64,000 nucleotides of DNA from Kibdelosporangium banguiense (GTDB lineage: Bacteria; Actinomycetota; Actinomycetes; Mycobacteriales; Pseudonocardiaceae): positions 8,383,203-8,447,202 of the forward strand of contig NZ_JAGINW010000001.1 in NCBI RefSeq assembly GCF_017876405.1. Direction: 5' to 3'. Of this stretch, positions 28,881-38,000 are shown in pieces; positions within the stretch are counted from its first letter, which is position 1; each line of letters begins with the position of its first letter. Under the pieces are notes generated by a model, which saw only the letters and a program-made list of their open reading frames with translations, was not told the origin of the DNA and did no database searches. The translations under genes were made by a program, and so were the position numbers.

Positions 28881-30047
28881 ATGACATCAACGACAAGGAC
28901 GTCGTTGCGGCGAACAGGTCTTGCCGCCGCGATCGCGGCCCTGACCTGCGGCGTTCTGGCAGGTCTGGCACCTGCGCCGGCGGACGCCGTCCTGGCGTGC
29001 GGCGACAGGACGTTCAACGCGGAAGCGGTCCTGAGCGGCAGCACATGGACCGCCCGCAACGGCAGCAGTACGGTTTACACCGGTGGGGACATGCGAGCGG
29101 CAGCGCAAGCCGCGATCAACAGCCTCACATCCGGTCGCACCACCAAACAGTGGGTGCTGATAAGGGGTTCCGGCACGGTGAGCGCGGGCTCGCGGATCTC
29201 GCTGCCGAGCTTCACCGGCCTGGATGTCTGCGGCACCATCAACGTCACCGGATCCGGGTCCGGCGACCAGGCCCCGATCTACTCCCGGGGAACACGTGAC
29301 ATCGAGGTGCGCTACCTCAACGTGACCGGTGCCCCGCTGTACGGCATCTTCATGCGTAACGTCCAGAACGTCATCCTCGGGCAGATCGACATGCGCCTGT
29401 CCGGCGGTCTCGGTGTACGCATCGACAACCGGGGCGACACCAGCGTTCGTAGCCGGAACATCCGTATCGACAACGTATTCGTCTCCGGCGCGGGCAGCCA
29501 CGCCGTCGAGACCTATGGCGTGGACGGGATCACGATCGGCACCGTGATGGCCCGGAACGTCGGGCATTCCGGCCTGCTGCTCAACGACACCATCAACGCC
29601 ACTGTGACCACAGTGGACGCCGAGAACGCCGGCGCGGGAACGGGATACGCGGCGTTCCGCGTGGCCAACCGCAACGGCCGGATCGGCAGCGCATATCCCA
29701 CGAACGTCCGCGTCGGTACCGTGCGGGCGCGCGGCGGAGGCCGTGGCGTCTTCTGCGTTTCGGAAAGCGGTGGCCTTGTCATCGATCGGATCGACGTCGC
29801 CAACACCGGCAACAACGCGATCCTCGTGGAGAACTGCTACAACGTGAACATCGCAGCCGCCAGCGGCACGGTCTCGGGTGGCGGTGAGATCAGGCTCGCC
29901 GCCCGTTCGGAGTTCCCCGGCAACTCCGACATCATGATCCAGAACCTGAGGGTGACCAACTCGTCGGTCCGCGAAAGCCCATGCGGCACGAACACGACGT
30001 TCCGCAACATCACGCTGAACAACAGCTCGATGAACGTCTGTAGTTGA
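28881..30047 (+). CDS. Secreted right-handed beta-helix protein, pectate-lyase-like fold
   Basis: A 388-residue exported protein. A signal peptide ends near ADA at residue 36. The rest shows repeating strands of the form IEVRYLNVTGAPLYGIFMRN, VILGQIDMRLSGG, IRIDNVFVSGAGSHAVET and ITIGTVMARNVGHSGLLL, a parallel beta-helix as in pectate lyases and polygalacturonases. I see no complete GH28 or PL1 catalytic motif, so the reaction is uncertain: it may be a polysaccharide lyase, hydrolase or binding protein. ATG 28881 follows GAAAGAGA. Its neighbours point to pectin or another acetylated, rhamnose-containing polymer. Confidence 0.75.
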   Translation: MTSTTRTSLRRTGLAAAIAALTCGVLAGLAPAPADAVLACGDRTFNAEAVLSGSTWTARNGSSTVYTGGDMRAAAQAAINSLTSGRTTKQWVLIRGSGTVSAGSRISLPSFTGLDVCGTINVTGSGSGDQAPIYSRGTRDIEVRYLNVTGAPLYGIFMRNVQNVILGQIDMRLSGGLGVRIDNRGDTSVRSRNIRIDNVFVSGAGSHAVETYGVDGITIGTVMARNVGHSGLLLNDTINATVTTVDAENAGAGTGYAAFRVANRNGRIGSAYPTNVRVGTVRARGGGRGVFCVSESGGLVIDRIDVANTGNNAILVENCYNVNIAAASGTVSGGGEIRLAARSEFPGNSDIMIQNLRVTNSSVRESPCGTNTTFRNITLNNSSMNVCS

Positions 30048-30084
30048 CGCTTCCGGCCGCGTCGCCGCGAGCCGGCGGCGCGGC

Positions 30085-33075
30085 TCAGGACCTCAATCGA
30101 GTGTGGCCCGAGCCGACCGTGACTGTCCGGCCGCTGGGCAGTGCAACAGTCGCGGTGACGTTCACCGGGATGTCCACGTCGAGCGCGATCCCTTGTCCTG
30201 TGCGCGTCCATCCGATGCCGATCGGGCCGCGTTCAGTCCACACCGTTCCCCGGGCATGCCGTAATCCGTTGGCAGGCGGGGCGATCCGTACGGTGGCTGC
30301 GCCGGGCGACGTCACCTCAAGACCGAGCAAGGACCGCAGGATCCCGCTGATACCGGCACCGCCCCAGCCATGCGAGAAGCTCTCGCTGCTGGTCTGATTG
30401 ACCTGCGCCCCAGTGCATCCGGCGACTGTGCAGCCTGGCGTCCATTGCTCCCACATGAACGTGCCGCCCTCGGCAAGTGTCCTGGCGGGGCCGTCGGCCG
30501 TCGGGTTGGTCAGCAGTCTGACGATTGCCTCGGGCTGGCCGGTTCTGTGCAGCGCGGCGAGGAGTTGACGAAGTGTCATCGGGCCCTGCCGCATACCAAG
30601 CTCGCGGATGTAGGCGCCGAGCCCGGGATAGGACGAGGCGGGGGCCACGCCATAGGCCACGGGAAAACTCTGGGCGTGCTGCGAGAAATTCGGGATCTGC
30701 GCGCCGGTGGACAGAGCGAGTCCGTCGGTGTAACGACCAGAAGCGGGGTCACGCAACTGTGCGTTCATAGCTGAGGTCAGGGAGCCTGCACGTCGGCGGT
30801 GTTCTTCTGCCGCAGCGGTGTCACCCACAATGACGGCCGCGTCGGCAACCGCGCGCATAGCACCGACGGCCAACGCGTTGACGACTGTCCTGGAACCATT
30901 GTCCTGGACGACAGTGTCGTAACGCATCGCGGGCGGCCAGTCGATGATCCCATTCGCGTACTGCCCGCTTCCGCCAGGCAGTTGATGAACCAGCCCAGTG
31001 GAGTCCACAGCGGACCAGATGTACCCCGCGACTCGCCGCATCGTCGGGAATGCCAGGGCGACGAGTGAATCGTCACCGGTCACCTGGTGGTACCGCATCA
31101 CCCATTCCGGGAACATCTCGGTGTAGTCGGGGATGTCCCGTTTGCCGTCCCCGTTCGGGTAGACCGCGTTGAGGGCGCCGTTCGGCCAGTACCGGTCCTG
31201 CGAGTGGATGAACTCGGCAATGGCCTGCCGGGTGAGGCTGCGTTCGCCCAGCGAGTCCATCGTCGCGAAGGACTGGTCGATCGTGTCACCGAGGAACTGA
31301 CCTTTCTCCCGCGTCGGCGTGTCGAGGAAGACGTTCTGCGCCGACAGCAACGCCGACCGCTGCATGAGCTGGAATACCGCGTCGAGTGTCGGGCTGCTGC
31401 TGGAGAACGTGGCCGCCTCGGCTGGACGCACATCGGTCGCCTGCGTGACCGCGGCGATCCGGTCGGCGGAGAGATCCTCGCCGGGGTCGCTGATCTGGAG
31501 ATAACGCCAGGCCCAGTACGTGAACGGCTCTGCGGTCTGACGCCCATCCTTCTGGACGTAGTGGAAACGCATGTCGCTGCCCTGGGTGTCGAGCCCAGAC
31601 GTGCCGGCCCGCGAGTTCTCCACCCACGCACCGGCACTGTGCGAACGAGCCAAGGGCGCGTCGACCACAACACCTTGTGGGTTGACTGACACGACAGTGC
31701 GGGTTTCCGGAGCGCCAGGGCCGTATCCGTTGGCGGGAGCGTCGATTGTGATCTCGTCGCCGATGTGCACATTGGACACCGATGCGAGGCCGACCTCCTG
31801 CTTGCCTGCCTCGACAGGTGCCGTGAGTGTGGTGTTGTTACGCCGATAGCTCGTGGTCACAGTGATCGCGCGACCGGTCTTGCCTGCCAGGAAGCTGATT
31901 CGCGGCACTGCCGCGACCACCTTTCCCATGTCGGCGAACACCGTTCCGTCCGGCAGTCTGATCACCGAGACCGGACGGGCGACCTGGTAGGCGATGTGTG
32001 CCTGCTGAGCGGAAAGGCGAGTGAACGCGCAGGGTGCGGAGCCGGCGCAGGAGGCCGGGTTCGACCTGGGGTGCAGGCCGATGACCGACGCGGGCGCCCA
32101 GCCGGGATCGTCGAACGACGGTGTGTCCCACCGGGCGATCTCCTGGGTGGCGTCGTAGCGCTCGACTCGGTCTCCGGCGTCCGAGTTGCGGTAGGTGGGC
32201 GTGGTGATGTCCCGTGCCGTGTCGCGCGTGAGACGCCAGGAATCATCCGAGACAACCACTTCCCGGCTGCCGTCCGCATGTTCGATGACGACCTTGACAA
32301 GCAGGCCGGACGGACCTTCGGGCGCTGCAGGACCGTTCGCGCGCCCCTGACAGCGACATGTCCAGTAGTGGTAGCGCACCCCCACCGCCAATGCGGCGCC
32401 CGCTCGCACGTCTTTCAGGTCGGTGACGTCGTAGTATCCCTCACCCGGATAGCCGTACGAGGAGCCACGGCCCACCGCGGCTCCGTTCACGTGCAGTGTC
32501 CAGTCGCTGGTCGCGGAGACGTAGGCACGGGCCTGGATCACAGGGCTTCTGCCGACGTGGATTACCTTGCGCGCCAGGGTCCACTCGTCCAGCGCGTCGT
32601 TTCCTTCGGTCTGACGCCGGATCCACGCCGCACCGGACCAATCGCCGTCACCCAAGCCAGTATCGAACGAAGCCTTGTCGGCGTAAGGCGAGACCGCGCC
32701 GCGCCGATCCCAGGTGCGGACAGTCCAACGGTAGGTCGTTCCAGCAGCCATCGCCGGACCGGCGTAGCGGACCCAGGACTGTCGTGAGGACGCGACCCGA
32801 CCGCTGTCCCACACGCGGGTGTCGCCGCGCAGCACGAGGATCTGGTACGCGGTCTGCACCTCATTGCTGTCCCGATCCCTCGGCAGCCAGCCGAATGCGG
32901 GGACGCCGTCGACAGCCGGCGGGTCCGTGCGGTCGTTGACAGTCAGCCGCGCCGGGGCATCCGGAGAACGATTCCGGCCACCCGGCGACGCGGCTGAGAT
33001 GCCACCCTGGACCAGCGTTGCCAGCAGTACGACGATCGCGACGATCAGACCTGGACTCCGTCGTCCACGAGACAT
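30085..33075 (-). CDS. Secreted alpha-L-rhamnosidase (GH78)
   Basis: A 996-residue exported enzyme that removes alpha-L-rhamnose from pectin side chains or glycosides. A signal peptide occupies the first 30 residues (GLIVAIVVLLATLVQG). The N-terminal Ig-like and beta-sandwich domains follow (AFGWLPRDRDSNEVQTAYQI, the standard GH78 start). The (alpha/alpha)6 barrel contains DTPTREKGQFLGD near residue 585, the GH78 catalytic-region motif, and WEQWTPGC near 890. A C-terminal beta domain closes the protein. ATG 33075 has GGGAGGT upstream. It is downstream of the GH27 gene on the same strand, with a LacI-type palindrome between them. Confidence 0.92.
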   Translation of the reverse strand: MSRGRRSPGLIVAIVVLLATLVQGGISAASPGGRNRSPDAPARLTVNDRTDPPAVDGVPAFGWLPRDRDSNEVQTAYQILVLRGDTRVWDSGRVASSRQSWVRYAGPAMAAGTTYRWTVRTWDRRGAVSPYADKASFDTGLGDGDWSGAAWIRRQTEGNDALDEWTLARKVIHVGRSPVIQARAYVSATSDWTLHVNGAAVGRGSSYGYPGEGYYDVTDLKDVRAGAALAVGVRYHYWTCRCQGRANGPAAPEGPSGLLVKVVIEHADGSREVVVSDDSWRLTRDTARDITTPTYRNSDAGDRVERYDATQEIARWDTPSFDDPGWAPASVIGLHPRSNPASCAGSAPCAFTRLSAQQAHIAYQVARPVSVIRLPDGTVFADMGKVVAAVPRISFLAGKTGRAITVTTSYRRNNTTLTAPVEAGKQEVGLASVSNVHIGDEITIDAPANGYGPGAPETRTVVSVNPQGVVVDAPLARSHSAGAWVENSRAGTSGLDTQGSDMRFHYVQKDGRQTAEPFTYWAWRYLQISDPGEDLSADRIAAVTQATDVRPAEAATFSSSSPTLDAVFQLMQRSALLSAQNVFLDTPTREKGQFLGDTIDQSFATMDSLGERSLTRQAIAEFIHSQDRYWPNGALNAVYPNGDGKRDIPDYTEMFPEWVMRYHQVTGDDSLVALAFPTMRRVAGYIWSAVDSTGLVHQLPGGSGQYANGIIDWPPAMRYDTVVQDNGSRTVVNALAVGAMRAVADAAVIVGDTAAAEEHRRRAGSLTSAMNAQLRDPASGRYTDGLALSTGAQIPNFSQHAQSFPVAYGVAPASSYPGLGAYIRELGMRQGPMTLRQLLAALHRTGQPEAIVRLLTNPTADGPARTLAEGGTFMWEQWTPGCTVAGCTGAQVNQTSSESFSHGWGGAGISGILRSLLGLEVTSPGAATVRIAPPANGLRHARGTVWTERGPIGIGWTRTGQGIALDVDIPVNVTATVALPSGRTVTVGSGHTRLRS

Positions 33076-33102
33076 GCGCAGACCTCCCGCGCAGCAGGGG
33101 AT

Positions 33103-33114
33103 TGAAACGTTTTA
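33103..33114. promoter_or_regulatory. LacI-type operator-like palindrome
   Basis: TGAAACGTTTTA contains the perfect 8-bp palindrome AAACGTTT, with one mismatched flanking pair. It lies 28 bp before the rhamnosidase start in the 93-bp gap after the GH27 gene. The shape resembles the operators at 27798 and 37781. Confidence 0.45.
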
Positions 33115-33168
33115 GTCACGTCTCGACCACGCTAGCGCGCACAGCCGCCGAGCGATAGGGCCAAGTTG

Positions 33169-34803
33169 TCACTGGAGGTTCCACTTCTGGTTGTCGCCGG
33201 TTCCGCACGACGACAGCACGATCTTCGTGCCGTTGGCGGTGCCGGAGTTCACCCCGGACAGGCAGAGTCCGGATTGGACACCCCGGATGGTGCCGTCCGC
33301 GGCGAGTTCCCAGCGCTGGTTCGACTGGCCGTTGCAGTCCCAGATCACCACCTGCGTGCCGTTGACGGTGCCCTGGTTGTACGCGTCCAGGCACTTGGTG
33401 CCGTTGTAGATCGTGAGCTGGCCGCTTGTGGTGCTGGTCCAGCGCTGGTTGGTCTGGCCGTTGCAGTCCCACAGCTGAGCCTGCGTGCCGTTGGTCGTCG
33501 AGGAATTGTTGATGTCCAGGCAACGCTGGGATTGCCTGCCGATGAGCGCCCCGGTCCTGGAACCGCCCGACGAGTCGGTTCCGGTGACCGTCAGCAGGAC
33601 TGCCTCACGCGCGGGCACGTTGACCGTGTAGCTCGTGGTCTTGGTGCCCAGGTCGGTTGCGTTCCAGACGTTGCGGACATTCGCTGTGGCGGCGAGGCCG
33701 AGGTCGGCGAACCGGACGGTGATGTCGCTGGGGGAGTTGGTGCGGTTGAGCGCGACCACGGCGCGACGGCCGTTTCCGGTGAGCACCTTGCTGTACACCT
33801 GCCGGCCCGCCTGGCTCTCGGCCACCTTCACGCCCTGCTTTCCCAGCGCGTCCTGGTCGATCGCGATGACCTCCCGGTTGGCCAGGATGTCCCTCGTCTG
33901 AGTGCTCATCGTGGCGAGGTTGTTGCCTGCCAGCAGAGGCGCGCCGGAGACCGCCCACAGGCTCATGTGCGTCCGGTTCTGGGCCGCGGTGAAGCCTGGC
34001 ATGCCGGCGATCAGCATGTCCGGATCGTTGTAGTGCCCGGGACTCTGCGCTTCGGGGTGCTGTGCGGAGTCGAAGTTGGCGAGCACGCGGTCCATGGACG
34101 GGCTTTCGCCCCAGTAGATGATGTCCGCACTGGTACGCCACATCGTCGACATGCCCGGCGCCCACGTCCACGGGTTCTGCTTGCCCCAGTTGCACACCGA
34201 CAGCACCAGCTGCCGACCGGTCTGAGCGGTGGCGCGGGCGATCGAGTTGCTGATGGCCTGATAGGTGCTGCGCGGGTCCAGTTTCTCGGCGTCGCCGCCG
34301 CACCAGTCGACCTTGACGAAGTCGAACCCCCACTGGGAGAACTGCAGGAAGTCCTGGTCGTAGTGGCCCTCACTGCCCGATCCCGGTGCGGCGGGACGGC
34401 CGGTGGGGAAGTAGTAGCCGCAGCCGTCCCGGCCTGCGTCGGTGTAGATGCCCGCCTTCAGGCCCTTGCTGTGGATGTAGTCGGCGATGGCCTGCATGCC
34501 GCCCGGCCATTCCCGTGTGTCGACGGTGATGTTGCCCGCCGGGTCGCGGGTTCCCTGCCACCAGCCCTCGTCGATGTTGACGTACTGGTAGCCCGCGTCC
34601 CGCAGCCCACTGGAGACGATCGCGTCCACCTGCGCCTTGATCACGTTGTAGTCGATCCTGGCGGCGAAGCTGTTCCAGGAGGCCCAGCCCATCGGCGGGG
34701 CCGTGACCGCCTGCGTGGTCACGGCCCCGGCCGGCGCGGTGGCCGGACTGATCGCCAGAGCGGCCAGCGCCGCTGCGAGTCCTAACGCGAGTCTGCGCTT
34801 CAT
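33169..34803 (-). CDS. Secreted alpha-galactosidase (GH27) with ricin-B-type lectin domain
   Basis: A 544-residue exported retaining glycosidase for alpha-galactosides. Residues 1-27 are a signal peptide. The GH27 barrel starts PPMGWASWNSF and has the nucleophile motif VKVDWCGG (Asp near residue 164) and the acid/base motif DPDMLIAGMPG (near 260). A beta-sandwich domain follows, then from about 419 a trefoil lectin (CBM13) with NQRWTS, NQRWEL and NQKWNL repeats that should bind galactose or xylan. ATG 34803 has AAAGGA 7 bases upstream; the in-frame GTG just before it is less well spaced. Confidence 0.94.
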   Translation of the reverse strand: MKRRLALGLAAALAALAISPATAPAGAVTTQAVTAPPMGWASWNSFAARIDYNVIKAQVDAIVSSGLRDAGYQYVNIDEGWWQGTRDPAGNITVDTREWPGGMQAIADYIHSKGLKAGIYTDAGRDGCGYYFPTGRPAAPGSGSEGHYDQDFLQFSQWGFDFVKVDWCGGDAEKLDPRSTYQAISNSIARATAQTGRQLVLSVCNWGKQNPWTWAPGMSTMWRTSADIIYWGESPSMDRVLANFDSAQHPEAQSPGHYNDPDMLIAGMPGFTAAQNRTHMSLWAVSGAPLLAGNNLATMSTQTRDILANREVIAIDQDALGKQGVKVAESQAGRQVYSKVLTGNGRRAVVALNRTNSPSDITVRFADLGLAATANVRNVWNATDLGTKTTSYTVNVPAREAVLLTVTGTDSSGGSRTGALIGRQSQRCLDINNSSTTNGTQAQLWDCNGQTNQRWTSTTSGQLTIYNGTKCLDAYNQGTVNGTQVVIWDCNGQSNQRWELAADGTIRGVQSGLCLSGVNSGTANGTKIVLSSCGTGDNQKWNLQ

Positions 34804-34997
34804 CACCCATTCCTTTCACTCGTCAGCAAATAACTTCAGGCCAGGTCGAAACCGCCGATGTCCCGATTGTTCGCATCGGTTCTGTTTCGTTCCCGCGCCT
34901 GTACAGAGGGCTTTGGCCGATGTAGCGTCCGTTACGGGCGCCCGTCGTGAGTCTTTGCCGGTTACTCTCCTTTCCTGCACGAAGATGTGAGGGCTCG

Positions 34998-36521
34998 ATG
35001 ATGTGTCCTGTCTCGTCAAGGCGGTCGCGACTGATCCCGTGGTTGTCCGCGGGTTCGCTGGCCGCCGCGCTGGTCATGGTGGTGCCTGCCGGTCAGGCCG
35101 ATGCCGCCGTGGCCTTTGCCAGTACGGTGGTCAACCAGGGCAACGGGAACTGTGCCGATGTGCCGGGCGGCGCCGGCACGAATGCGTTGCAGCTCGTTCA
35201 GAAGTCCTGTACTTCCGGCACGAACCAGTCCTTCTCGTTCAATCCGGTGGCGGGCGGCGGTGACACGTACACCGTCGCGACGCTGACCGCCGGGAGTTGT
35301 CTCGACATTTCCGGGGCGTCCGGCAACGACAATGCCGCGGTCATCCAGTACACGTGTCATTCCGGGACGAATCAGCAGTTCCGTTTGCAGCCGGTGAGCG
35401 GTGCCGCCAACACGTTCAACGTCGTGGCAGTCAGCTCCGGCAAGTGCGTGGTTCCGTCCGGCGACAACGCCGCGGTCAACACACCGTTGGTGCAGTTGCC
35501 ATGCACGGCCGCCACCAGCAGGGCCTGGCGGATTCCCGGATACACCGGCGGTGGCGGCGGCGGAGCCACCTTCACCAACCCGCTGGACCGCAACGGCCCG
35601 GACCCCTGGCTGCAGTACTACAACGGCTACTACTACCTGGCCTCCACGACCTGGAACTCGACCATCACCATGCGCAAGTCGCGCACGCTGGGCGGGCTGC
35701 TGAACGCGCCGGAGACCGTCATCTTCAACCTGACCAGGCCCAACGGCGCGGGGACGATGTGGGCACCGGAGTTCCACCTGCTCGACGGCCCCAACGGCAA
35801 ACGCTGGTATTTCTACTACACGGCCGGCCGGGAACCGTTCGACCTTGGCAGCCAACGCATCCACGTGCTCGAAAGCGCCGGGACCGACCCGATGGGGCCC
35901 TACAGCTTCAAGGCCGACATGCTGGATCCCCAGCAGGACAACACCTGGGAGCTCGATCCGGGCATCCTGCAGCTGAACGGCAGGCTTTACCTGCTCGGCA
36001 CGTTCTACAACGGATCCCAGCCGAACTTCATCCGCCCGCTGTCCAACCCGTGGACCGCCAGCGGCACCAGGCACATCCTGTCCACGCCGACCTACAACTG
36101 GGAGACCGTGGGCGGTGCGGTCAACGAGGGGGCCGAGGTCATTCAGCGCAACGGCAAGACCTTCATCGTGTTCTCCGCCAGTCACTGCTCCACTCCCGAC
36201 TACAAGCTGGGCATCCTGACCTACAACGGCGGCGACCCGCTGCAGCAGTCCTCGTGGGTCAAGTCCAGCCAGCCGGTGTTCCAGCGCAACAACGCCAACG
36301 GCGTGTACGCCCCGGGGCACAACGGCTTCTTCAAGTCCCCTGACGGCACTGAGGACTGGATCGTGTATCACGCCAACAGTTCCGCCAGTGGTGGTTGTGA
36401 CATGAACCGGTCCACCCGCGCTCAGAAGATCACCTGGAACGCCGACGGGACGCCGAACTTCGGCACCCCGGTCGCACTGGGAACGAGGCTCGCCGTTCCG
36501 TCCGGTGAGCCCGCCTCGTAA
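34998..36521 (+). CDS. Secreted GH43-type glycosidase with N-terminal trefoil-like domain
   Basis: A 507-residue exported enzyme. The signal peptide ends near ADA. Residues about 38-178 are a ricin-like beta-trefoil (CHSGTNQQFRLQPV, CVVPSGDNAAVN), followed by a GGGGGG linker. Residues about 190-505 are a five-bladed propeller of GH43: RNGPDPWLQYYNGYYYLAST with the base Asp, MWAPEFHLL, TWELDPGIL with the pKa-setting Asp, and NEGAEVIQRNGK with the acid Glu. Alpha-L-arabinofuranosidase or endo-arabinanase activity is likely. The trefoil is nearly identical to that of the metalloprotease at 36584. ATG 34998 or 35001 may be used; the leader TGTGAGGGCTCG before them resembles that of the metalloprotease. 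The 194-bp gap upstream holds no obvious perfect palindrome. Confidence 0.9.
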   Translation: MMCPVSSRRSRLIPWLSAGSLAAALVMVVPAGQADAAVAFASTVVNQGNGNCADVPGGAGTNALQLVQKSCTSGTNQSFSFNPVAGGGDTYTVATLTAGSCLDISGASGNDNAAVIQYTCHSGTNQQFRLQPVSGAANTFNVVAVSSGKCVVPSGDNAAVNTPLVQLPCTAATSRAWRIPGYTGGGGGGATFTNPLDRNGPDPWLQYYNGYYYLASTTWNSTITMRKSRTLGGLLNAPETVIFNLTRPNGAGTMWAPEFHLLDGPNGKRWYFYYTAGREPFDLGSQRIHVLESAGTDPMGPYSFKADMLDPQQDNTWELDPGILQLNGRLYLLGTFYNGSQPNFIRPLSNPWTASGTRHILSTPTYNWETVGGAVNEGAEVIQRNGKTFIVFSASHCSTPDYKLGILTYNGGDPLQQSSWVKSSQPVFQRNNANGVYAPGHNGFFKSPDGTEDWIVYHANSSASGGCDMNRSTRAQKITWNADGTPNFGTPVALGTRLAVPSGEPAS

Positions 36522-36529
36522 GGCGCTGT

Positions 36530-36565
36530 CCGCCGCTGTGCGTGGAAATCCACCCACAGCGGCGG
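36530..36565. terminator. Strong bidirectional terminator hairpin
   Basis: CCGCCGCTGTG (36530-36540) pairs perfectly with CACAGCGGCGG (36555-36565). An inner GTGG-AAAT-CCAC stem extends it. It separates the convergent GH43 and metalloprotease genes. Confidence 0.8.
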
Positions 36566-36583
36566 AGACCGGGCGGCCAGGAC

Positions 36584-37750
36584 TCACGACAGGAAGCTGC
36601 TGTACGGCCCGTTCAGGATGTTGTTCTTCTGGCTCTGGTTGAAATGGGTGTTCGGGTAGTTGTAGAACGACGCGGACATCGGGGTGCCGTCGGTGTACGA
36701 CGAGTCCGGCAGACCGAACGCGTGCCCGAGTTCGTGCACCATGCCGCCGTACCAACGGTTCATCGGACCGTTGATGCCCGCCGCGCCGTCGGCGTCGTGC
36801 TGGCAGAGGATCACCCAGCCGTTGCCGCCACCGCCGCCCGCGCCGGGGCCTTCGGCGATGACCTCACCGACATTGAGCCATCGGCTGTCCGGTGCGCCGA
36901 GGGAGAACCTGCGCAACAGCTCCTGTTGCATGTTGAACACCGACCACCAGTAGCGATCGGGGCCGTTGGGCGTGTTCTCGTACCAGCTCTTGGTGTGCTC
37001 GCCGGCCACTACCTGCACGACAGGCCCGTTGAGCTTGAAGGTCTTGCCGAGCTCCTGCTGGTAGTACCGCTGCGCCTCACGCATCACGTTGGCGATTCCG
37101 TCCGGGTAGCGCTGGTCGAAGGGCACGTCGGACGGACGCAGCAGGAACACCCGCACGGTCCTGGCCGGTGGATCCTGGCCAGGAGCGTTGCTGTAGCTGG
37201 GAATCCGCCATACCCGGCTGAGTGCGTTCGTGCAGGACAGCTGGACCAGTGCGGTGTTGCCGGCGGAGTTGTCCCCGAGCGGGGCCAGGCACTTGCCCGA
37301 ACCGACCGACGCCAGGTTGAAGGTGTTGGTCGCGCCGGGCACGTTGACCGGCTGCAGCCGGAACTGCTGGTTGGTCCCGGAGTGGCATCCATATTGGATT
37401 ACCGCGGCGTTGTCGGCACTTGACGCGCCGTAGATGTCGACGCAACTGCCTGAAGTCAGGGTGCCGACGGTGTACGTGTCGGAGGATCCGGACACTGGGG
37501 TGAAAGCGAACGACTGCCCGGCCGCGGCCGAGCATGTCGATTGGACCAGCTGCAGGCCGCTGGTAGGAGCCCCGTTGGGGACCGTGGTGCAGTTGTTGTT
37601 CGCCTGGTTGACAACGGTGCTGGTGAACGCGTTCGCGGCCCATGCGGTGCCCGAGGGCAGCACCGCGATCACACTGGCCACGAGTCCCAGCACGATCAGC
37701 GTCACCAGCCGCGCGAATCCGCGCGGTGGACGGTGGACAGGACGCATCAT
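36584..37750 (-). CDS. Secreted zinc metalloprotease-like protein with N-terminal trefoil-like domain
   Basis: A 388-residue exported protein. A signal peptide of about 38 residues is followed by a trefoil-like domain (about 39-187), which shares CHSGTNQQFRLQPV and the whole repeat pattern with the GH43 enzyme. The C-terminal part (about 200-388) has the metzincin-like zinc motif HELGHAFGLPD near residue 337, with His, Glu, His and a likely third ligand Asp, as in snapalysin-type sites. A later GTPMSAS supplies a Met turn. The protease family is otherwise not clear to me. ATG 37750 is chosen since GAGGA lies 4 bases upstream; ATG 37747 is also possible. A palindromic operator is 31 bp upstream. 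Confidence 0.8.
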   Translation of the reverse strand: MMRPVHRPPRGFARLVTLIVLGLVASVIAVLPSGTAWAANAFTSTVVNQANNNCTTVPNGAPTSGLQLVQSTCSAAAGQSFAFTPVSGSSDTYTVGTLTSGSCVDIYGASSADNAAVIQYGCHSGTNQQFRLQPVNVPGATNTFNLASVGSGKCLAPLGDNSAGNTALVQLSCTNALSRVWRIPSYSNAPGQDPPARTVRVFLLRPSDVPFDQRYPDGIANVMREAQRYYQQELGKTFKLNGPVVQVVAGEHTKSWYENTPNGPDRYWWSVFNMQQELLRRFSLGAPDSRWLNVGEVIAEGPGAGGGGGNGWVILCQHDADGAAGINGPMNRWYGGMVHELGHAFGLPDSSYTDGTPMSASFYNYPNTHFNQSQKNNILNGPYSSFLS

Positions 37751-37780
37751 TGAGTCCTCACAATCCATTTCCCTGGGTAG

Positions 37781-37794
37781 TGTTAGCGCTAACA
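37781..37794. promoter_or_regulatory. LacI-type operator palindrome
   Basis: TGTTAGCGCTAACA is a perfect 14-bp palindrome with a central CG, positioned 31-44 bp before the metalloprotease start, where a repressor would block the promoter. Confidence 0.6.
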
Positions 37795-37935
37795 TTCTGG
37801 GGAACGGCTGCAGGGCCGTGCCCGGTGGGTACAGGGGGTGCGTAACACAGGCTGGGCTGAGCCGGGCGCGGACACAGTCCGTCAGAGATGCCCTCTTCAG
37901 CCCTGAGGGGTCCGGACTGAGACCACGCGATGAAT

Positions 37936-37953
37936 CTGGAAAGCCTTTTCCAG
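37936..37953. promoter_or_regulatory. Second palindrome upstream of the metalloprotease
   Basis: CTGGAAA and TTTCCAG are perfect 7-bp arms around a GCCT spacer. It lies in the 250-bp gap between the metalloprotease start and the end of the cyclase-like gene. It resembles the GGAAAGCGCTTTCC site at 27798 and may be an auxiliary operator. Confidence 0.4.
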
Positions 37954-38000
37954 TCAAACGTAAGGGTGCCGTTCGGCTACTGTCAAGAATCCGGCGCGCC

